A DNA stretch of 64,000 bases from an uncultured Prevotellaceae bacterium (GTDB lineage: Bacteria; Bacteroidota; Bacteroidia; Bacteroidales; Bacteroidaceae): positions 1 to 64,000 of the forward strand of contig CACZGH010000007.1 of NCBI GenBank assembly GCA_902780635.1, read 5' to 3'. This document shows, one piece after another, positions 17,545-26,562 of the stretch; position 1 is the first letter of the stretch; the number at the start of each line of letters is the position of its first letter. The notes under the pieces were generated by a model that made no database searches, had not been told where the DNA came from, and was given only the letters and a program-made list of their open reading frames with translations. A program made the position numbers and the translations under genes.

Positions 17545-18723
17545 ATGAAAGAATTAGGATTAAAGTACGGATGCAATCCCAACCAGAAACCCTCACGCAT
17601 CTATATGGAGGAGGGAGAGCTGCCCCTTGAGGTGCTCAACGGCCGTCCCGGCTATATCAATTTTCTCGATGCTCTCAATAGCTGGCAGTTGGTGAAGGAG
17701 ATGAAAGCCGCCACAGGGCTGCCCTCTGCCGCCAGTTTCAAGCATGTGTCACCTGCCGGTGCTGCTGTGGGTCTTCCCCTGAGCGACACACTCAAGAAGA
17801 TTTATTTTGTCGACGACCTCCCCGAACTGTCACCCATCGCCTGTGCCTATGCCCGTGCCCGCGGTGCCGACCGCATGAGCAGCTATGGCGACTTTGTAGC
17901 ACTGAGCGACACTTGCGACGCTGTTACGGCCCTGTTGCTTAAACGTGAGGTGTCTGACGGTGTGATTGCCCCTGGCTATACTCCCGAGGCCCTTGACATC
18001 CTTCGTGCCAAGCGCAAAGGCACCTACAATGTGATTCAGATTGACCCCAACTACGTGCCGGAGCCTGTCGAGCGCAAGCAAGTGTTTGGCATCACCTTCG
18101 AGCAGGGACGCAACGAGATCCGTCTTGACGACCCATCTCTTTTCGCCAATATACCCACCGCAAACAAGACCTTCCCTGAAGAGGCTCGTCGTGACCTGAT
18201 CATCTCACTCATCACCCTGAAATACACCCAGAGCAACAGCGTCTGCTACGTGAAAGACGGCCAGGCCATCGGAATTGGTGCCGGCCAGCAGAGCCGCATC
18301 CACTGCACCCGTCTGGCTGGCAACAAAGCCGACATCTGGTGGCTCCGCCAGCATCCACGTGTGATGAACCTGCCTTTTATTGAGGGTATCCGTCGTGCCG
18401 ACCGTGACAACACCATCGACGTATATATCAGCGACGACTATGACGACGTGCTCCGTGAGGGTACCTGGCAGCAATTCTTCACCACCCGACCTGAGCCATT
18501 GACCAGAGAGGAGAAGAAGGCCTGGATTGCTCAGAACAAAGATGTATCTTTGGGCAGCGACGCGTTTTTCCCGTTTGGCGACAATATCGAGCGTGCTCAT
18601 AAGAGTGGTGTGGCCTATATCGCCCAGGCCGGTGGCAGTGTGCGTGACGACCATGTGATCGCCACCTGCGACAAGTATGGTATCGCCATGGCCTTCACTG
18701 ATGTCAGACTGTTTCATCATTGA
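17545..18723 (+). CDS. purH: Stand-alone AICAR formyltransferase (PurH transformylase domain)
   Basis: Transfers the formyl group from 10-formyl-tetrahydrofolate to AICAR in late purine synthesis. The 392 residues correspond to the C-terminal transformylase domain of PurH only; the N-terminal IMP cyclohydrolase domain is absent. Motifs: LKYGCNPNQKPSRIY at the start, SFKHVSPAGAAVGLPL (the KHxNPCG-like loop), SNSVCYVKDGQAIGIGAGQQSRIHC, and GSDAFFPFGDNIERAHKSGVAYIAQAGGSVRDD near the end. The cyclohydrolase step must be supplied by another gene outside the window. Confidence 0.93.
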   Translation: MKELGLKYGCNPNQKPSRIYMEEGELPLEVLNGRPGYINFLDALNSWQLVKEMKAATGLPSAASFKHVSPAGAAVGLPLSDTLKKIYFVDDLPELSPIACAYARARGADRMSSYGDFVALSDTCDAVTALLLKREVSDGVIAPGYTPEALDILRAKRKGTYNVIQIDPNYVPEPVERKQVFGITFEQGRNEIRLDDPSLFANIPTANKTFPEEARRDLIISLITLKYTQSNSVCYVKDGQAIGIGAGQQSRIHCTRLAGNKADIWWLRQHPRVMNLPFIEGIRRADRDNTIDVYISDDYDDVLREGTWQQFFTTRPEPLTREEKKAWIAQNKDVSLGSDAFFPFGDNIERAHKSGVAYIAQAGGSVRDDHVIATCDKYGIAMAFTDVRLFHH

Positions 18724-18734
18724 TACCGGCAGCT

Positions 18735-18932
18735 ATGAGACCCGATGACATAGATGACATCATCGCCGGTGGCGGACTAGTGTTCAGCCGTGGCGGAGGC
18801 AAGAAGTCCGACGATGACAAAGTGCGCACCAAAGCGAAGAAGAAAAAGTACATCACCGGAGCCCATGGCAGTGGCAGTGCCCGCCAGAAAGCGAAATACC
18901 GTCAGCAACGGGCTAATAGGCATAAGAAATAG
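18735..18932 (+). CDS. Small basic hypothetical protein (65 aa)
   Basis: Starts 11 nt after the purH stop. The N-terminal half is acidic and glycine-rich (DDIDDIIAGGGLVFSRGGGK); the C-terminal half is strongly basic (KAKKKKYITGAHGSGSARQ, ending QRANRHKK), as in small nucleic-acid- or ribosome-binding proteins. I do not recognise a family. The ATG at 18735 is preferred over an upstream TTG. It ends 18 nt before the convergent pgeF stop. Confidence 0.5.
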   Translation: MRPDDIDDIIAGGGLVFSRGGGKKSDDDKVRTKAKKKKYITGAHGSGSARQKAKYRQQRANRHKK

Positions 18933-18950
18933 ACAAGCGCAGCGGTCTAT

Positions 18951-19733
18951 TCATTTCATCATAATAGCGGTGTGGATACGGCCAGAATGGATGCCGAGCC
19001 TTCTCGCAGAAAAATATTCGCAGGCATTTGCATACGTGCAAATGCCTGCGACGTGTATATGTTCTGGCGTCACGCCACAAGCCGACAGTTGCAACCAGTT
19101 GCACTTCCATAAGTCAATGTGCCATTTCTCGTCATGGCGGGCGATGGCCGACATATCGAATCCTGCCTCTTCAAACTGACTATACACTTCATCACCCACC
19201 TCAAAATGCTCCAAAGAGATGCCTGGACCTATGACCGCCACCATCTCCTCGGGCTGGGTGTGATAGGAGCAGCACATTTCACTTATTGTTTTTTCTACTA
19301 TCCGTGCCACTGTGCCCCGCCATCCGGCATGTATTGCCGCACAAGCATGATGCCGACGGTCATACAACAATACAGGAATACAATCCGCCGTAGAGACCCC
19401 AATGCAAATGCCCTGTTGGTCAGTCATCACGGCATCAACGCCCTCTAAAAGCAATTTGCGCTCTGCCTCAGACAAGGAGACAAAGTCTGCCTGTATCTGC
19501 CTGACCACTGTGCCATGCACCTGATGCGGATAGACGAGACAAGGTTGGCTGATACATAGCTGTTCACACAAAGCCTCTTTGTTGACAGTGATATGCTCAG
19601 GGGAGTCACCACAATACCAATTAACATTAAACTCGGAGTAGTTGCCTTGGCTCACCCCACCTTTTCGGGTAGAGCTGAATGCCACGACATCTGCTCCGAG
19701 ATCATAATAATGCAAGACAGGACCGACGCTCAT
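18951..19733 (-). CDS. pgeF: Peptidoglycan editing factor PgeF / polyphenol oxidase family (YfiH, DUF152)
   Basis: 260 residues, normal for the family. The metal-site residues are in place: histidine in PHQVHGTVV, cysteine in [13 protein letters not shown], and histidine in [23 protein letters not shown] near the N-terminus and [13 protein letters not shown] are also typical. In E. coli this protein removes wrongly incorporated L-serine from peptidoglycan precursors, while older work described laccase-like activity. Its start overlaps the obgE stop (ATGA), so it is translated with obgE. Confidence 0.93.
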   Translation of the reverse strand: MSVGPVLHYYDLGADVVAFSSTRKGGVSQGNYSEFNVNWYCGDSPEHITVNKEALCEQLCISQPCLVYPHQVHGTVVRQIQADFVSLSEAERKLLLEGVDAVMTDQQGICIGVSTADCIPVLLYDRRHHACAAIHAGWRGTVARIVEKTISEMCCSYHTQPEEMVAVIGPGISLEHFEVGDEVYSQFEEAGFDMSAIARHDEKWHIDLWKCNWLQLSACGVTPEHIHVAGICTYANACEYFSARRLGIHSGRIHTAIMMK

Positions 19734-20890
19734 GGGTTCTCTTCCTCATATTCGAAGTCATCGAGGTCTTCAATGTCCTCCTCGTCTATGAAAACAATTT
19801 CGTCTTCACCTTCATCCTTTAGTTCGAGGGCGAAGTGCGACATATCCTTGTCCCGATGTACGAGTGTGTCCTCCGACATGATGCCCTGCAGTTTGTTGCT
19901 CTCACTGTTGAGTTCACGCCAGAGCACGTTTTTCAGTTCCTCCAACCCATATCCTGTCACAGACGAGATATAGACCACGGGGACATCCTCCGGCACCGTC
20001 TCACTAATCATCTCTATGAGTTCCTGGTCGAGGAGGTCGCACTTGGTGACGGCGAGCACACGGTGCTTGTCGAGCATCTCCGGATTGAAGTTACGCAGTT
20101 CGTTGAGCAGCACCTCATATTCATGTTTGATATCATCCGTGTCACCCGGCACCATGAAGAGCAGGAGCGAGTTGCGCTCTATATGTCGCAGAAACCTCAG
20201 TCCCAGTCCCTTTCCCTCACTGGCGCCTTCGATAATGCCTGGTATATCCGCCATGACAAACGACTGTCGGTCATGGTATCCCACGATGCCCAGCGAAGGC
20301 TCCAGGGTGGTAAAAGGATAATTGGCGATTTTGGGCCGTGCGCTGGAGAGTGCCGACAGGAGTGTAGACTTCCCCGCATTGGGAAATCCCACCAGTCCTA
20401 CGTCGGCCAGCAGTTTCAGTTCCAAAATCACGGTGAGTTCCTGCATAGGCTCCCCTGGCTGTGCATAGCGTGGAGCCTGGTTGGTGGCCGACCTGAACTG
20501 GAAATTGCCCAGTCCGCCGCGCCCTCCTTTGAGCAGCAGGACCACTTGTCCGTCCTGTGCCACGTCACAGATATATTTTCCAGTCTCCGCATTATACACC
20601 ACGGTGCCACAAGGCACATCGATATACTCATCCTTTCCTTTGGTGCCATGGCATTTGTCTTTGCCACCATTTCCCCCATGCTCAGCAAATACATGCCGCT
20701 GGTATTTCAAATGGAGCAACGTCCAAAAGTTATGGTTTCCGCGGAGATAGACACTCCCCCCGTCGCCTCCGTCGCCTCCATCAGGTCCGCCATTGGGCTG
20801 ATACTTAACATGGCGCAGGTGCATGGAGCCGCGTCCACCTTTTCCGGAGCGGCAGTATATTTTTACATAGTCTACGAAATTTGATTCCAT
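19730..20890 (-). CDS. obgE: GTPase ObgE/CgtA
   Basis: Ribosome-associated GTPase, 386 residues. The glycine-rich Obg fold covers about 1-158 ([42 protein letters not shown]). The G domain follows with G1 [12 protein letters not shown]2 TTLEPSLG, G3 [10 protein letters not shown] and G4 TKCDLL. The C-terminus is long and acidic ([18 protein letters not shown]), as often in Bacteroidota. It lies between the hpt-adk fusion and pgeF. Confidence 0.96.
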   Translation of the reverse strand: MESNFVDYVKIYCRSGKGGRGSMHLRHVKYQPNGGPDGGDGGDGGSVYLRGNHNFWTLLHLKYQRHVFAEHGGNGGKDKCHGTKGKDEYIDVPCGTVVYNAETGKYICDVAQDGQVVLLLKGGRGGLGNFQFRSATNQAPRYAQPGEPMQELTVILELKLLADVGLVGFPNAGKSTLLSALSSARPKIANYPFTTLEPSLGIVGYHDRQSFVMADIPGIIEGASEGKGLGLRFLRHIERNSLLLFMVPGDTDDIKHEYEVLLNELRNFNPEMLDKHRVLAVTKCDLLDQELIEMISETVPEDVPVVYISSVTGYGLEELKNVLWRELNSESNKLQGIMSEDTLVHRDKDMSHFALELKDEGEDEIVFIDEEDIEDLDDFEYEEENP

Positions 20891-20987
20891 GAGTGATGGG
20901 GGTGATGTGTAATAATAGGTTGAATGGGGTGGATGGGATTAATGGATTTTAATGAGGTGAATGGGATAATGGGAGAACGCTGGACTA

Positions 20988-22121
20988 TCAGATGCTGTCA
21001 ATCACTTGGCAGATGTCGCCGAAGATGCGGTCGAGAGCTCCCAGTCCGTCGATGTGATGACGTATGCCCTCTTTCTGATACCACTCAATGAGCGGTGCTG
21101 TCTGGTTATGATATACATCCAGGCGTTTTTTGATGGTCTCAGCGTTGTCGTCGCTGCGGCCACTTTCCTGTCCGCGCTTGATGAGCCTGGCCATAAGTTC
21201 CTCCTCAGGTACGTCAAGTTCAATCATGGCAGCCACCTGGTGTCCTCTATCTGCAAGCATTTTCTTGAGCGCCTCCGCCTGAGGTACCGTGCGTGGGAAT
21301 CCGTCGAAGATGACACCTTTGTGCTGTGTTCCAAACGTGTCGTAAACGCTGGCAAGAATGTCGACCATAAGACTGTCGGGTATGAGCATTCCGTCGTCGA
21401 TGTATTCCTTGGCCGTCTTGCCGAGTTGTGAACCCTTTTTAATCTCACTGCGCAGCACGTCGCCAGTGGAGATATGGTTAAGACCGTACTTCTCTATTAT
21501 CAGGTCACTCTGGGTACCCTTTCCGGACCCTGGAGCTCCAAAAATCACAATGTTTTTCATATTTCCTTTTATGTTAGTGTTTTCATCTTCCACAAGTGTG
21601 TATATATCTCTCAGGTTACGCCCCTGCTGGTTGTAGTCGAGGCCATATCCGAGTATAAAGTCATTGGGTATGCGCATGGCCACATAGTCAATGTCGATGT
21701 CCGCTTTCAGTTTCTCAGGCTTCTGCAACAAGGCACAGATATGCACAGAGGCAGGATTGCGTGTGCCCAGTGTCTCCATCATCCTTTTCATGGTGAGGCC
21801 TGTCTCCACGATATCCTCCACGATAATGACTGTGCGCCCTGCGAGGTTCTCGCTGATACCAATCACCTCCTCCACCGTTCCTGTCGAGGTAGTGCCCTGA
21901 TAAGAAGCCAGTTTGACGAAGGAGATCTCGCAAGGGATAGTGATACGCCTCATCAGGTCGGCCGCAAAGATGAAAGAGCCATTGAGCACAGCGAGGAAGA
22001 GCGGGTTTTTGCCCTCCATGTCTTTGTTGATTTGCTGTGCCACGGCGTCCACCCTCTTCAATATTTCGGCTTCAGGTGTAGTGACTCTAAATTTTTTGTC
22101 AAGTACTTGAATAATATCCAT
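20988..22121 (-). CDS. hpt/adk: Hypoxanthine phosphoribosyltransferase-adenylate kinase fusion
   Basis: One uninterrupted 377-residue ORF joins two purine enzymes. Residues 1-178 are HPRT: the FLAVLNGSFIFAADLMR loop, the PRPP motif VIIVEDIVETGLTM, and VAMRIPNDFILGYGLDYN. Residues 188-377 are a complete short-LID adenylate kinase: GAPGSGKGTQSDLI, STGDVLRSEI, GVIFDGFPRTVPQAEAL, and RLIKRGQESGRSDDNAETI. The junction DENTNIKGN is only about ten residues. The adk start region keeps an AGGAAAT stretch before its ATG (21558-21560), so internal initiation could still yield free kinase. Genes for these proteins are usually separate neighbours in related genomes, to my knowledge. Confidence 0.9.
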   Translation of the reverse strand: MDIIQVLDKKFRVTTPEAEILKRVDAVAQQINKDMEGKNPLFLAVLNGSFIFAADLMRRITIPCEISFVKLASYQGTTSTGTVEEVIGISENLAGRTVIIVEDIVETGLTMKRMMETLGTRNPASVHICALLQKPEKLKADIDIDYVAMRIPNDFILGYGLDYNQQGRNLRDIYTLVEDENTNIKGNMKNIVIFGAPGSGKGTQSDLIIEKYGLNHISTGDVLRSEIKKGSQLGKTAKEYIDDGMLIPDSLMVDILASVYDTFGTQHKGVIFDGFPRTVPQAEALKKMLADRGHQVAAMIELDVPEEELMARLIKRGQESGRSDDNAETIKKRLDVYHNQTAPLIEWYQKEGIRHHIDGLGALDRIFGDICQVIDSI

Positions 22122-22144
22122 GGCAGTTTATTTTGTTTTCGATA

Positions 22145-22152
22145 CAAAAATA
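22145..22152 (-). promoter_or_regulatory. -7 box of the hpt-adk-obgE-pgeF operon
   Basis: TATTTTTG on the minus strand, 23 nt ahead of the ATG at 22121. A matching -33 element is not clear. Confidence 0.45.
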
Positions 22153-22196
22153 ATAAAAATATGTCAAAGTATGCGCATCCGTTGGGAGAAAATTTG

Positions 22197-22212
22197 TAAT
22201 TTTGCAGATATG
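22197..22212 (+). promoter_or_regulatory. -7 box placed 5 nt before the nnr start codon
   Basis: TAATTTTG at 22197-22204 ends 5 nt before the ATG at 22210. Bacteroidota transcripts begin a few nucleotides after this box, so the mRNA would have almost no leader. Confidence 0.45.
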
Positions 22213-23724
22213 AAAATATTAACAAGTTCACAAATGCACGAGCTCGACCAATATACGATTGAGCATGAGCCTATTAGTTCCATTGATTTGATGGAACGTG
22301 CAGCCAAAGCCATCACCCTTGCCATCGCCGAAACTTGGACCACCTTCACCCCTGTGGTGGTTTTTGCCGGTCCTGGCAACAATGGTGGTGATGCCCTTGC
22401 TGTCTCTCGCATGCTTGCAGAGAAAGGATACACCGTGTCGGTTTATCTGTTCAACATCAACAACCATCTCTCAGAAGACTGTGCTGAGAACAAGAAGCGC
22501 GCTCAGGATTGCAAGCGCATCAAGAGTTTCACGGAGGTGATTCATGAGTTTGACCCCCCACAGCTCACTTCCACCACGTTGGTGGTTGACGGCTTGTTCG
22601 GCACGGGGTTGAACAAGCCACTCGACAGTGGTTTTGCTGCCTTGGTGAAATACATCAACCAGTCGCCCTGCAAAGTGGTAAGTATCGACGTACCCTCCGG
22701 CATGATGGCAGAGTGCAACACGTACAACAACCTCAACCACATCATCCGAGCCAATATCACGCTGACCCTTCAGACGAAGAAACTAGCCTTTTTCTTCTCC
22801 GACATGCAGCAGTTTGTCGGCAAGTTGCGCGTGCTCGACATCCGTCTGTCACAAGACTATCTGCATAGCGCCGACTCGTTCTATACGATCCAGGAAGAGA
22901 AGGAAATCCGCCAGCTGGTACTACCCCGTGAGGACTTCGTCCATAAAGGTGACATGGGGCATGCCCTTCTGATTGCCGGCAGCCGAGGTATGGCTGGTGC
23001 TGCCATTTTGGCCAGCCGCGCCTGTCTTCGCTCTGGTGCAGGCAAGCTGACGGTGCACACTCCCAAGGCCAACAACGACATACTCCAAATCTCTGTGCCC
23101 GAAGCCGTGTTAAGCGCTGACATAGAGGACGACTACTTCTCCGAGGCTATCAGTACCGAGGCCTACGACGCCATCGGCATTGGTCCTGGTTTGGGTCAGC
23201 AGGAAGGTACCGCCATCGCCCTGATTGCGCAGTTGCGCAAGAGTCATGCTCCCGTTGTGGCTGATGCCGATGCCCTCAACATCCTCGGCAGTCACCATGC
23301 ATGGATGCAGCAGTTGCCAAAAGATATGATTTTGACTCCCCATCCCAAGGAGTTCGACCGTCTGTATGGCCAGCGTTGCGCCGATGACTACGAGCGTCTG
23401 TCCAAGGCCCGAGAGATGGCTATGAAGCTGCATGTCTACATCATTCTGAAAGGACATTATTCCGCCCTTTGCTCCCCCGAGGGCAATGTCGTGTTCAACA
23501 CCACCGGCAATTCCGGCATGGCCACCGCCGGCAGTGGCGACGTGCTCACCGGCATCATCACCGGTCTGCTGGCCCGTGGTTACAACCAGATGTCAGCCTG
23601 TCGTCTGGGTATGTATCTGCATGGTCTTGCTGGCGACATCGCTGCCAAGACGATAGGCAAGGAATGTCTGATGGCCAGTGACATCATCGCCTGTCTGCCC
23701 GAGGCTTTCGCGGTATTAGAATAG
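22210..23724 (+). CDS. nnr: Bifunctional NAD(P)H-hydrate epimerase / ADP-dependent dehydratase
   Basis: Repairs hydrated NAD(P)H. The 504 residues begin at the ATG at 22210; an earlier in-frame ATG at 22120 lies before the promoter box and adds a non-conserved tail. Residues 1-215 form the YjeF-N epimerase (SSIDLMERAA, VVFAGPGNNGGDALAVSRML, VVDGLFGTGLNKPL, VSIDVPSGM). Residues 225-504 form the kinase-like dehydratase (HKGDMGHALLIAGSRGMAGA, AIGIGPGLGQ, VVADADALNIL, ILTPHPKEFDRL, NSGMATAGSGDVLTGIITGL). Both halves look intact. It is divergent from the hpt-adk operon. Confidence 0.94.
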   Translation: MKILTSSQMHELDQYTIEHEPISSIDLMERAAKAITLAIAETWTTFTPVVVFAGPGNNGGDALAVSRMLAEKGYTVSVYLFNINNHLSEDCAENKKRAQDCKRIKSFTEVIHEFDPPQLTSTTLVVDGLFGTGLNKPLDSGFAALVKYINQSPCKVVSIDVPSGMMAECNTYNNLNHIIRANITLTLQTKKLAFFFSDMQQFVGKLRVLDIRLSQDYLHSADSFYTIQEEKEIRQLVLPREDFVHKGDMGHALLIAGSRGMAGAAILASRACLRSGAGKLTVHTPKANNDILQISVPEAVLSADIEDDYFSEAISTEAYDAIGIGPGLGQQEGTAIALIAQLRKSHAPVVADADALNILGSHHAWMQQLPKDMILTPHPKEFDRLYGQRCADDYERLSKAREMAMKLHVYIILKGHYSALCSPEGNVVFNTTGNSGMATAGSGDVLTGIITGLLARGYNQMSACRLGMYLHGLAGDIAAKTIGKECLMASDIIACLPEAFAVLE

Positions 23725-23733
23725 ACACTATTA

Positions 23734-24912
23734 TTACGTGATATCATCATCTGTCTCTCCCTCATATTTCTTCCAGTTGCGGTAGAAAGATGAGGGAGTG
23801 CTGTATCCACATGACAACGCCACCTGACTCTTGGTGAGCGTGGGGTCTGCAGCCATCAATTTCCTTGCATGGGCGATGCGCAGCCGGTTGACATATTCCT
23901 TAAACGACATATTCAAGCCCTCATTAAGGGCATAAATGAGGTAGGTACGGTTAGTGCCCAAGAGGCCAGCCACCTCCTCCAGTTTCAAGTCATTCTGCAG
24001 ATAGAGTTGGCGCTCCTCTATCAGCAGCATGGCTTTTTTGAGCAGAGGAATCTGGTCCTCCTCCATGCTGTCTACCGTCTCACGAATAGTGTCATCCAAT
24101 ACATTTTCCGTTTTTCCCTTCACTTCTCTCATATCCAGTTGATGGAGTATTTCCCTTGCTGATGGTCTTTTACGCAAGCCAACCCATCCAATGGCAAACA
24201 ATACTGTGGTGAATAAGAGTGAAGGCAAAGCCACCCATAAAGAACCTTCAAACCTTTGTCTTCCGATTCTGTTGGCGACGATGGAAAAGAGAGAAGTACA
24301 CACCAAGAGTATCAGCATCGTATTCACCCAGTAGAGCGACCTCTTCTCGGTATCGGCATACAATTGTTCGATTTTCTGATGATACGCCCGCACTTTTCTC
24401 ACGCCCCAAGCCATGACCAAGATGACCTCGACCGAGAAGACCACTTTTGAGACGTGATGCACAATGCCTTGGGTGTACGCCCATCCTGATAAGCCTTGCG
24501 TCGTACCCCCATAGAGAAATTTGTCGACGAAAAGCGCTGTCTGTGTGGGAGACATCACCGCAAAGGCCCATCCACAAGCCGCACCACACAGCAATGCCGG
24601 GCACAACAGCAATACCACGCTCCAAGGTCTCAATGACAATGGGCGAACATCTGCCAATTCACTGATATATATCAAATAAAGTGGATAAACTGAGAGTTGG
24701 CACACCGTATAGATTGTATTGCTCCATGGCAACAGACTATTGACATGTTGAAAAAAAAGATAGTGACACGCATAGAGCGTCGTTGTCGTCACCGCCCAAA
24801 TCAACAGCCAGCATCGTGGGCGGTCGGTGTCACGCAGCAACGACAGCGCCAATTCGACGGTGATGACTGCGCACACTATCATGGGCAGAGAGAAAAACAA
24901 AGATTCCAACAT
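23734..24912 (-). CDS. Membrane-anchored AraC-family transcriptional regulator
   Basis: 392 residues. The first 250 are hydrophobic with about seven membrane segments (for example LFFSLPMIVCAVITVELALSL; SVVLLLCPALLCGAACGW; VNTMLILLVCTSLFSIVAN). The cytoplasmic C-terminus at about 285-388 has the two AraC helix-turn-helix units: DLKLEEVAGLLGTNRTYLIYAL and TKSQVALSCGYSTPSSFYRNW. Such 7TM-AraC proteins presumably sense a membrane or periplasmic cue and act directly on DNA; the ligand is unknown. The next rightward gene cannot be its target by position. It ends 9 nt from the convergent nnr gene. Confidence 0.9.
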   Translation of the reverse strand: MLESLFFSLPMIVCAVITVELALSLLRDTDRPRCWLLIWAVTTTTLYACHYLFFQHVNSLLPWSNTIYTVCQLSVYPLYLIYISELADVRPLSLRPWSVVLLLCPALLCGAACGWAFAVMSPTQTALFVDKFLYGGTTQGLSGWAYTQGIVHHVSKVVFSVEVILVMAWGVRKVRAYHQKIEQLYADTEKRSLYWVNTMLILLVCTSLFSIVANRIGRQRFEGSLWVALPSLLFTTVLFAIGWVGLRKRPSAREILHQLDMREVKGKTENVLDDTIRETVDSMEEDQIPLLKKAMLLIEERQLYLQNDLKLEEVAGLLGTNRTYLIYALNEGLNMSFKEYVNRLRIAHARKLMAADPTLTKSQVALSCGYSTPSSFYRNWKKYEGETDDDIT

Positions 24913-25151
24913 GCTTGCAAAGATAGTCGATTATTGTCAAAAAAAGAACAGACGAGACCTTTTTTGACGTTTTTGGTCACTTTTGCAAAAGATTTGCAGT
25001 TTTGCAACAAAAGATTTGACAGAGATTCCTATTTTTGCATGACAGGAAGGGGACCCTGTGCCCGATGTGCCAACGTGTCGCACTTTGATGAAGAGGAGCC
25101 GCTGGGCTACCATTGGAAGCCGAAGAAATATTCTAAAACTACTTACACCAT
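24913..25151 (-). promoter_or_regulatory. Upstream region of the AraC-type gene
   Basis: A minus-strand TATCTTTG at 24918-24925 ends 5 nt before the ATG at 24912, so the transcript is probably leaderless or nearly so. The remaining sequence is rich in TTTTGCA motifs, but I see no supported gene in it. Confidence 0.45.
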
Positions 25152-25192
25152 AAAAAAACGAGAGGGCGCACTTCATAGCAAGTGCGTCCTCC
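25152..25192 (-). terminator. Terminator of the esterase gene
   Basis: On the minus strand GAGGACGCACTT (25180-25191) pairs with AAGTGCGCCCTC (25162-25173) and is followed by a seven-T run. Confidence 0.85.
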
Positions 25193-25218
25193 TTATTTTG
25201 GGGATTGGGAAGGGTTGT

Positions 25219-26334
25219 TTATCGTGTCACCTCCACACTGGCAGAGGAGCCTCCAGAACCATAAAACACCACGACAATATGTTTCTCGTCGGGAAACTCG
25301 CCCGTGTCCACGTCTGCTTTGACTTCCCCATTCATGGGGATGGTCTTCAAGGTCTGGCCAGAATAACTCACCAGTTCGATTTTCTCCATAGGCGCTGTCG
25401 TTGTGGCGTGCACCACACCTTTGTTGTCGACGGAGGCGTCTACGTCAATCTCCACCGCTTTGGGAGTGACCTTGCTTTTGGTCTCACCATAGCCGTCGGA
25501 GATCTCAAAGCCCATGGCCTGCAGCATCTTGACACCATATCTCATGCCAAGCGTGCGATAGCCGTCAGCAGTGAAATGCACATGGTCAGGGCTCACCTCG
25601 CATCCTTTCGACGAGACGACATAGGCATTGGGCAGCACCTCCGACAAACGGTTGATGGTGGGATTGGCGTGAGCGCAGACACCCTTCTGGTCAGTGCCGG
25701 CCACTTCACCAGCGATAAGCGGCACCCGCTTCGGGTCCAGCTTCAAGTCGGTGATGATGTCGCCATAGATTTTCTTCACCTTTTGCAGCCATCGGTCGTT
25801 GTAAGCATCGGTCTCTCCCTGATGGAGCAAGATGCCACGGATGACGCCCTCTTTTTGTGCCTTGCGCGCCATCTCAATCAGACGGCCATAGGGATTGCCA
25901 CCATAGGCAGCGATTTCATTTTTCAGCCAGTCGGCCTTGATGGTATCGGTATACGACTTGTAGGCATCCTTGTCGAAGAGGTCGATGGCACAGCCGTCGA
26001 CAGCCACATACACCACGCCGATGCGTACCTTGTCGGGGTAGTTGGTGCGCAGCGTGCGCCCGAAGAAATCGACGAGCGACAATCCAGTGTTACTGCGGCA
26101 GAGTGGTGGCACCGCGGTGCGCCACTCTCCCACCCTTCTATCAGGTCCGTCTACTGCTGAGAGGCTGAGAAAACCTTTGTCCTCTATCTTGTCAGCGTCG
26201 CTGATTTTGCCCTGTCCTACCATGTTGGACTGTCCGATACAGAGAAAGATATAGAAATAGTCGTCCTGTGCGGTAGCTGTTCCCGCCATCATGGAGAGCA
26301 ATGTGGTCATCATAAGAACTATCAATTTTTTCAT
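25219..26334 (-). CDS. Secreted SGNH-type acetyl esterase (SASA / CE6-like)
   Basis: 371 residues with a signal peptide (LIVLMMTTLLSMMAGTATAQ). The N-terminal two thirds carry the sialate O-acetylesterase/acetylxylan esterase fold: nucleophile serine in CIGQSNMVGQG, the LHQGETDAYND block, and the catalytic Asp/His pair in SPDHVHFTADGY. A C-terminal domain of about 90 residues (VDASVDNKGVVHATTTAPMEKIELVSY) looks like an extra beta-sandwich. It probably removes acetyl groups from plant polysaccharides or glycans outside the cell. No sugar-utilisation genes adjoin it; it lies after fba but is separated by a terminator and repeats. Confidence 0.88.
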   Translation of the reverse strand: MKKLIVLMMTTLLSMMAGTATAQDDYFYIFLCIGQSNMVGQGKISDADKIEDKGFLSLSAVDGPDRRVGEWRTAVPPLCRSNTGLSLVDFFGRTLRTNYPDKVRIGVVYVAVDGCAIDLFDKDAYKSYTDTIKADWLKNEIAAYGGNPYGRLIEMARKAQKEGVIRGILLHQGETDAYNDRWLQKVKKIYGDIITDLKLDPKRVPLIAGEVAGTDQKGVCAHANPTINRLSEVLPNAYVVSSKGCEVSPDHVHFTADGYRTLGMRYGVKMLQAMGFEISDGYGETKSKVTPKAVEIDVDASVDNKGVVHATTTAPMEKIELVSYSGQTLKTIPMNGEVKADVDTGEFPDEKHIVVVFYGSGGSSASVEVTR

Positions 26335-26354
26335 AGGAGATGGTTTTTTAAAAT

Positions 26355-26508
26355 TATAGGAGTGAAGGAGTGGAGGAGTTAAGGAGTTCAGACATATGAT
26401 TTTGAGGAGTGGAGGAGTTAAGGAGTGGAGGAGTTAAGGAGTGGAGGAGTTAAGGAGTTCAGACATATGATTTTGAGGAGTGGAGGAGTGAAGGAGTGGA
26501 GGAGTTGA
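26355..26508. repeat. Low-complexity tandem repeat array (GGAGTTAAGGAGT family)
   Basis: Units such as GGAGTGGAGGAGTTAAGGAG alternate with TTCAGACATATGATTTTGAG (two full copies about 78 bp apart). The same family recurs at 28681-28735, 46217-46348 and 51978-52036. Always intergenic; no coding potential. Confidence 0.85.
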
Positions 26509-26510
26509 GT

Positions 26511-26542
26511 AAAAAAACCACCTCCCACAATGTAGGAGGTGG
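26511..26542 (-). terminator. Terminator of fba
   Basis: On the minus strand CCACCTCC pairs with GGAGGTGG across an 8-nt loop and is followed by seven T. It begins 20 nt after the fba stop. Confidence 0.85.
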
Positions 26543-26562
26543 CCATGTGATGTCTCAAAAAA

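Noticed and set aside
19835-20884. Rightward open frame of 349 codons
   Set aside because: Antisense shadow of obgE, whose Obg and GTPase motifs are complete.
25039-25200. Possible small rightward protein beginning with a CARC motif, with TATTTTTG just upstream
   Set aside because: The box is only 1 nt from the ATG, there is no -33 element, and the frame runs through the esterase terminator into antisense sequence.
24697-26160. Long rightward open frame (487 codons)
   Set aside because: It is antisense to the AraC-type and esterase genes, spans the gap and terminator between them, and has no recognisable domain.
26355-26508. Repeat array considered as a CRISPR
   Set aside because: Units are short, variable and contiguous, without unique spacers, and no cas genes are present.
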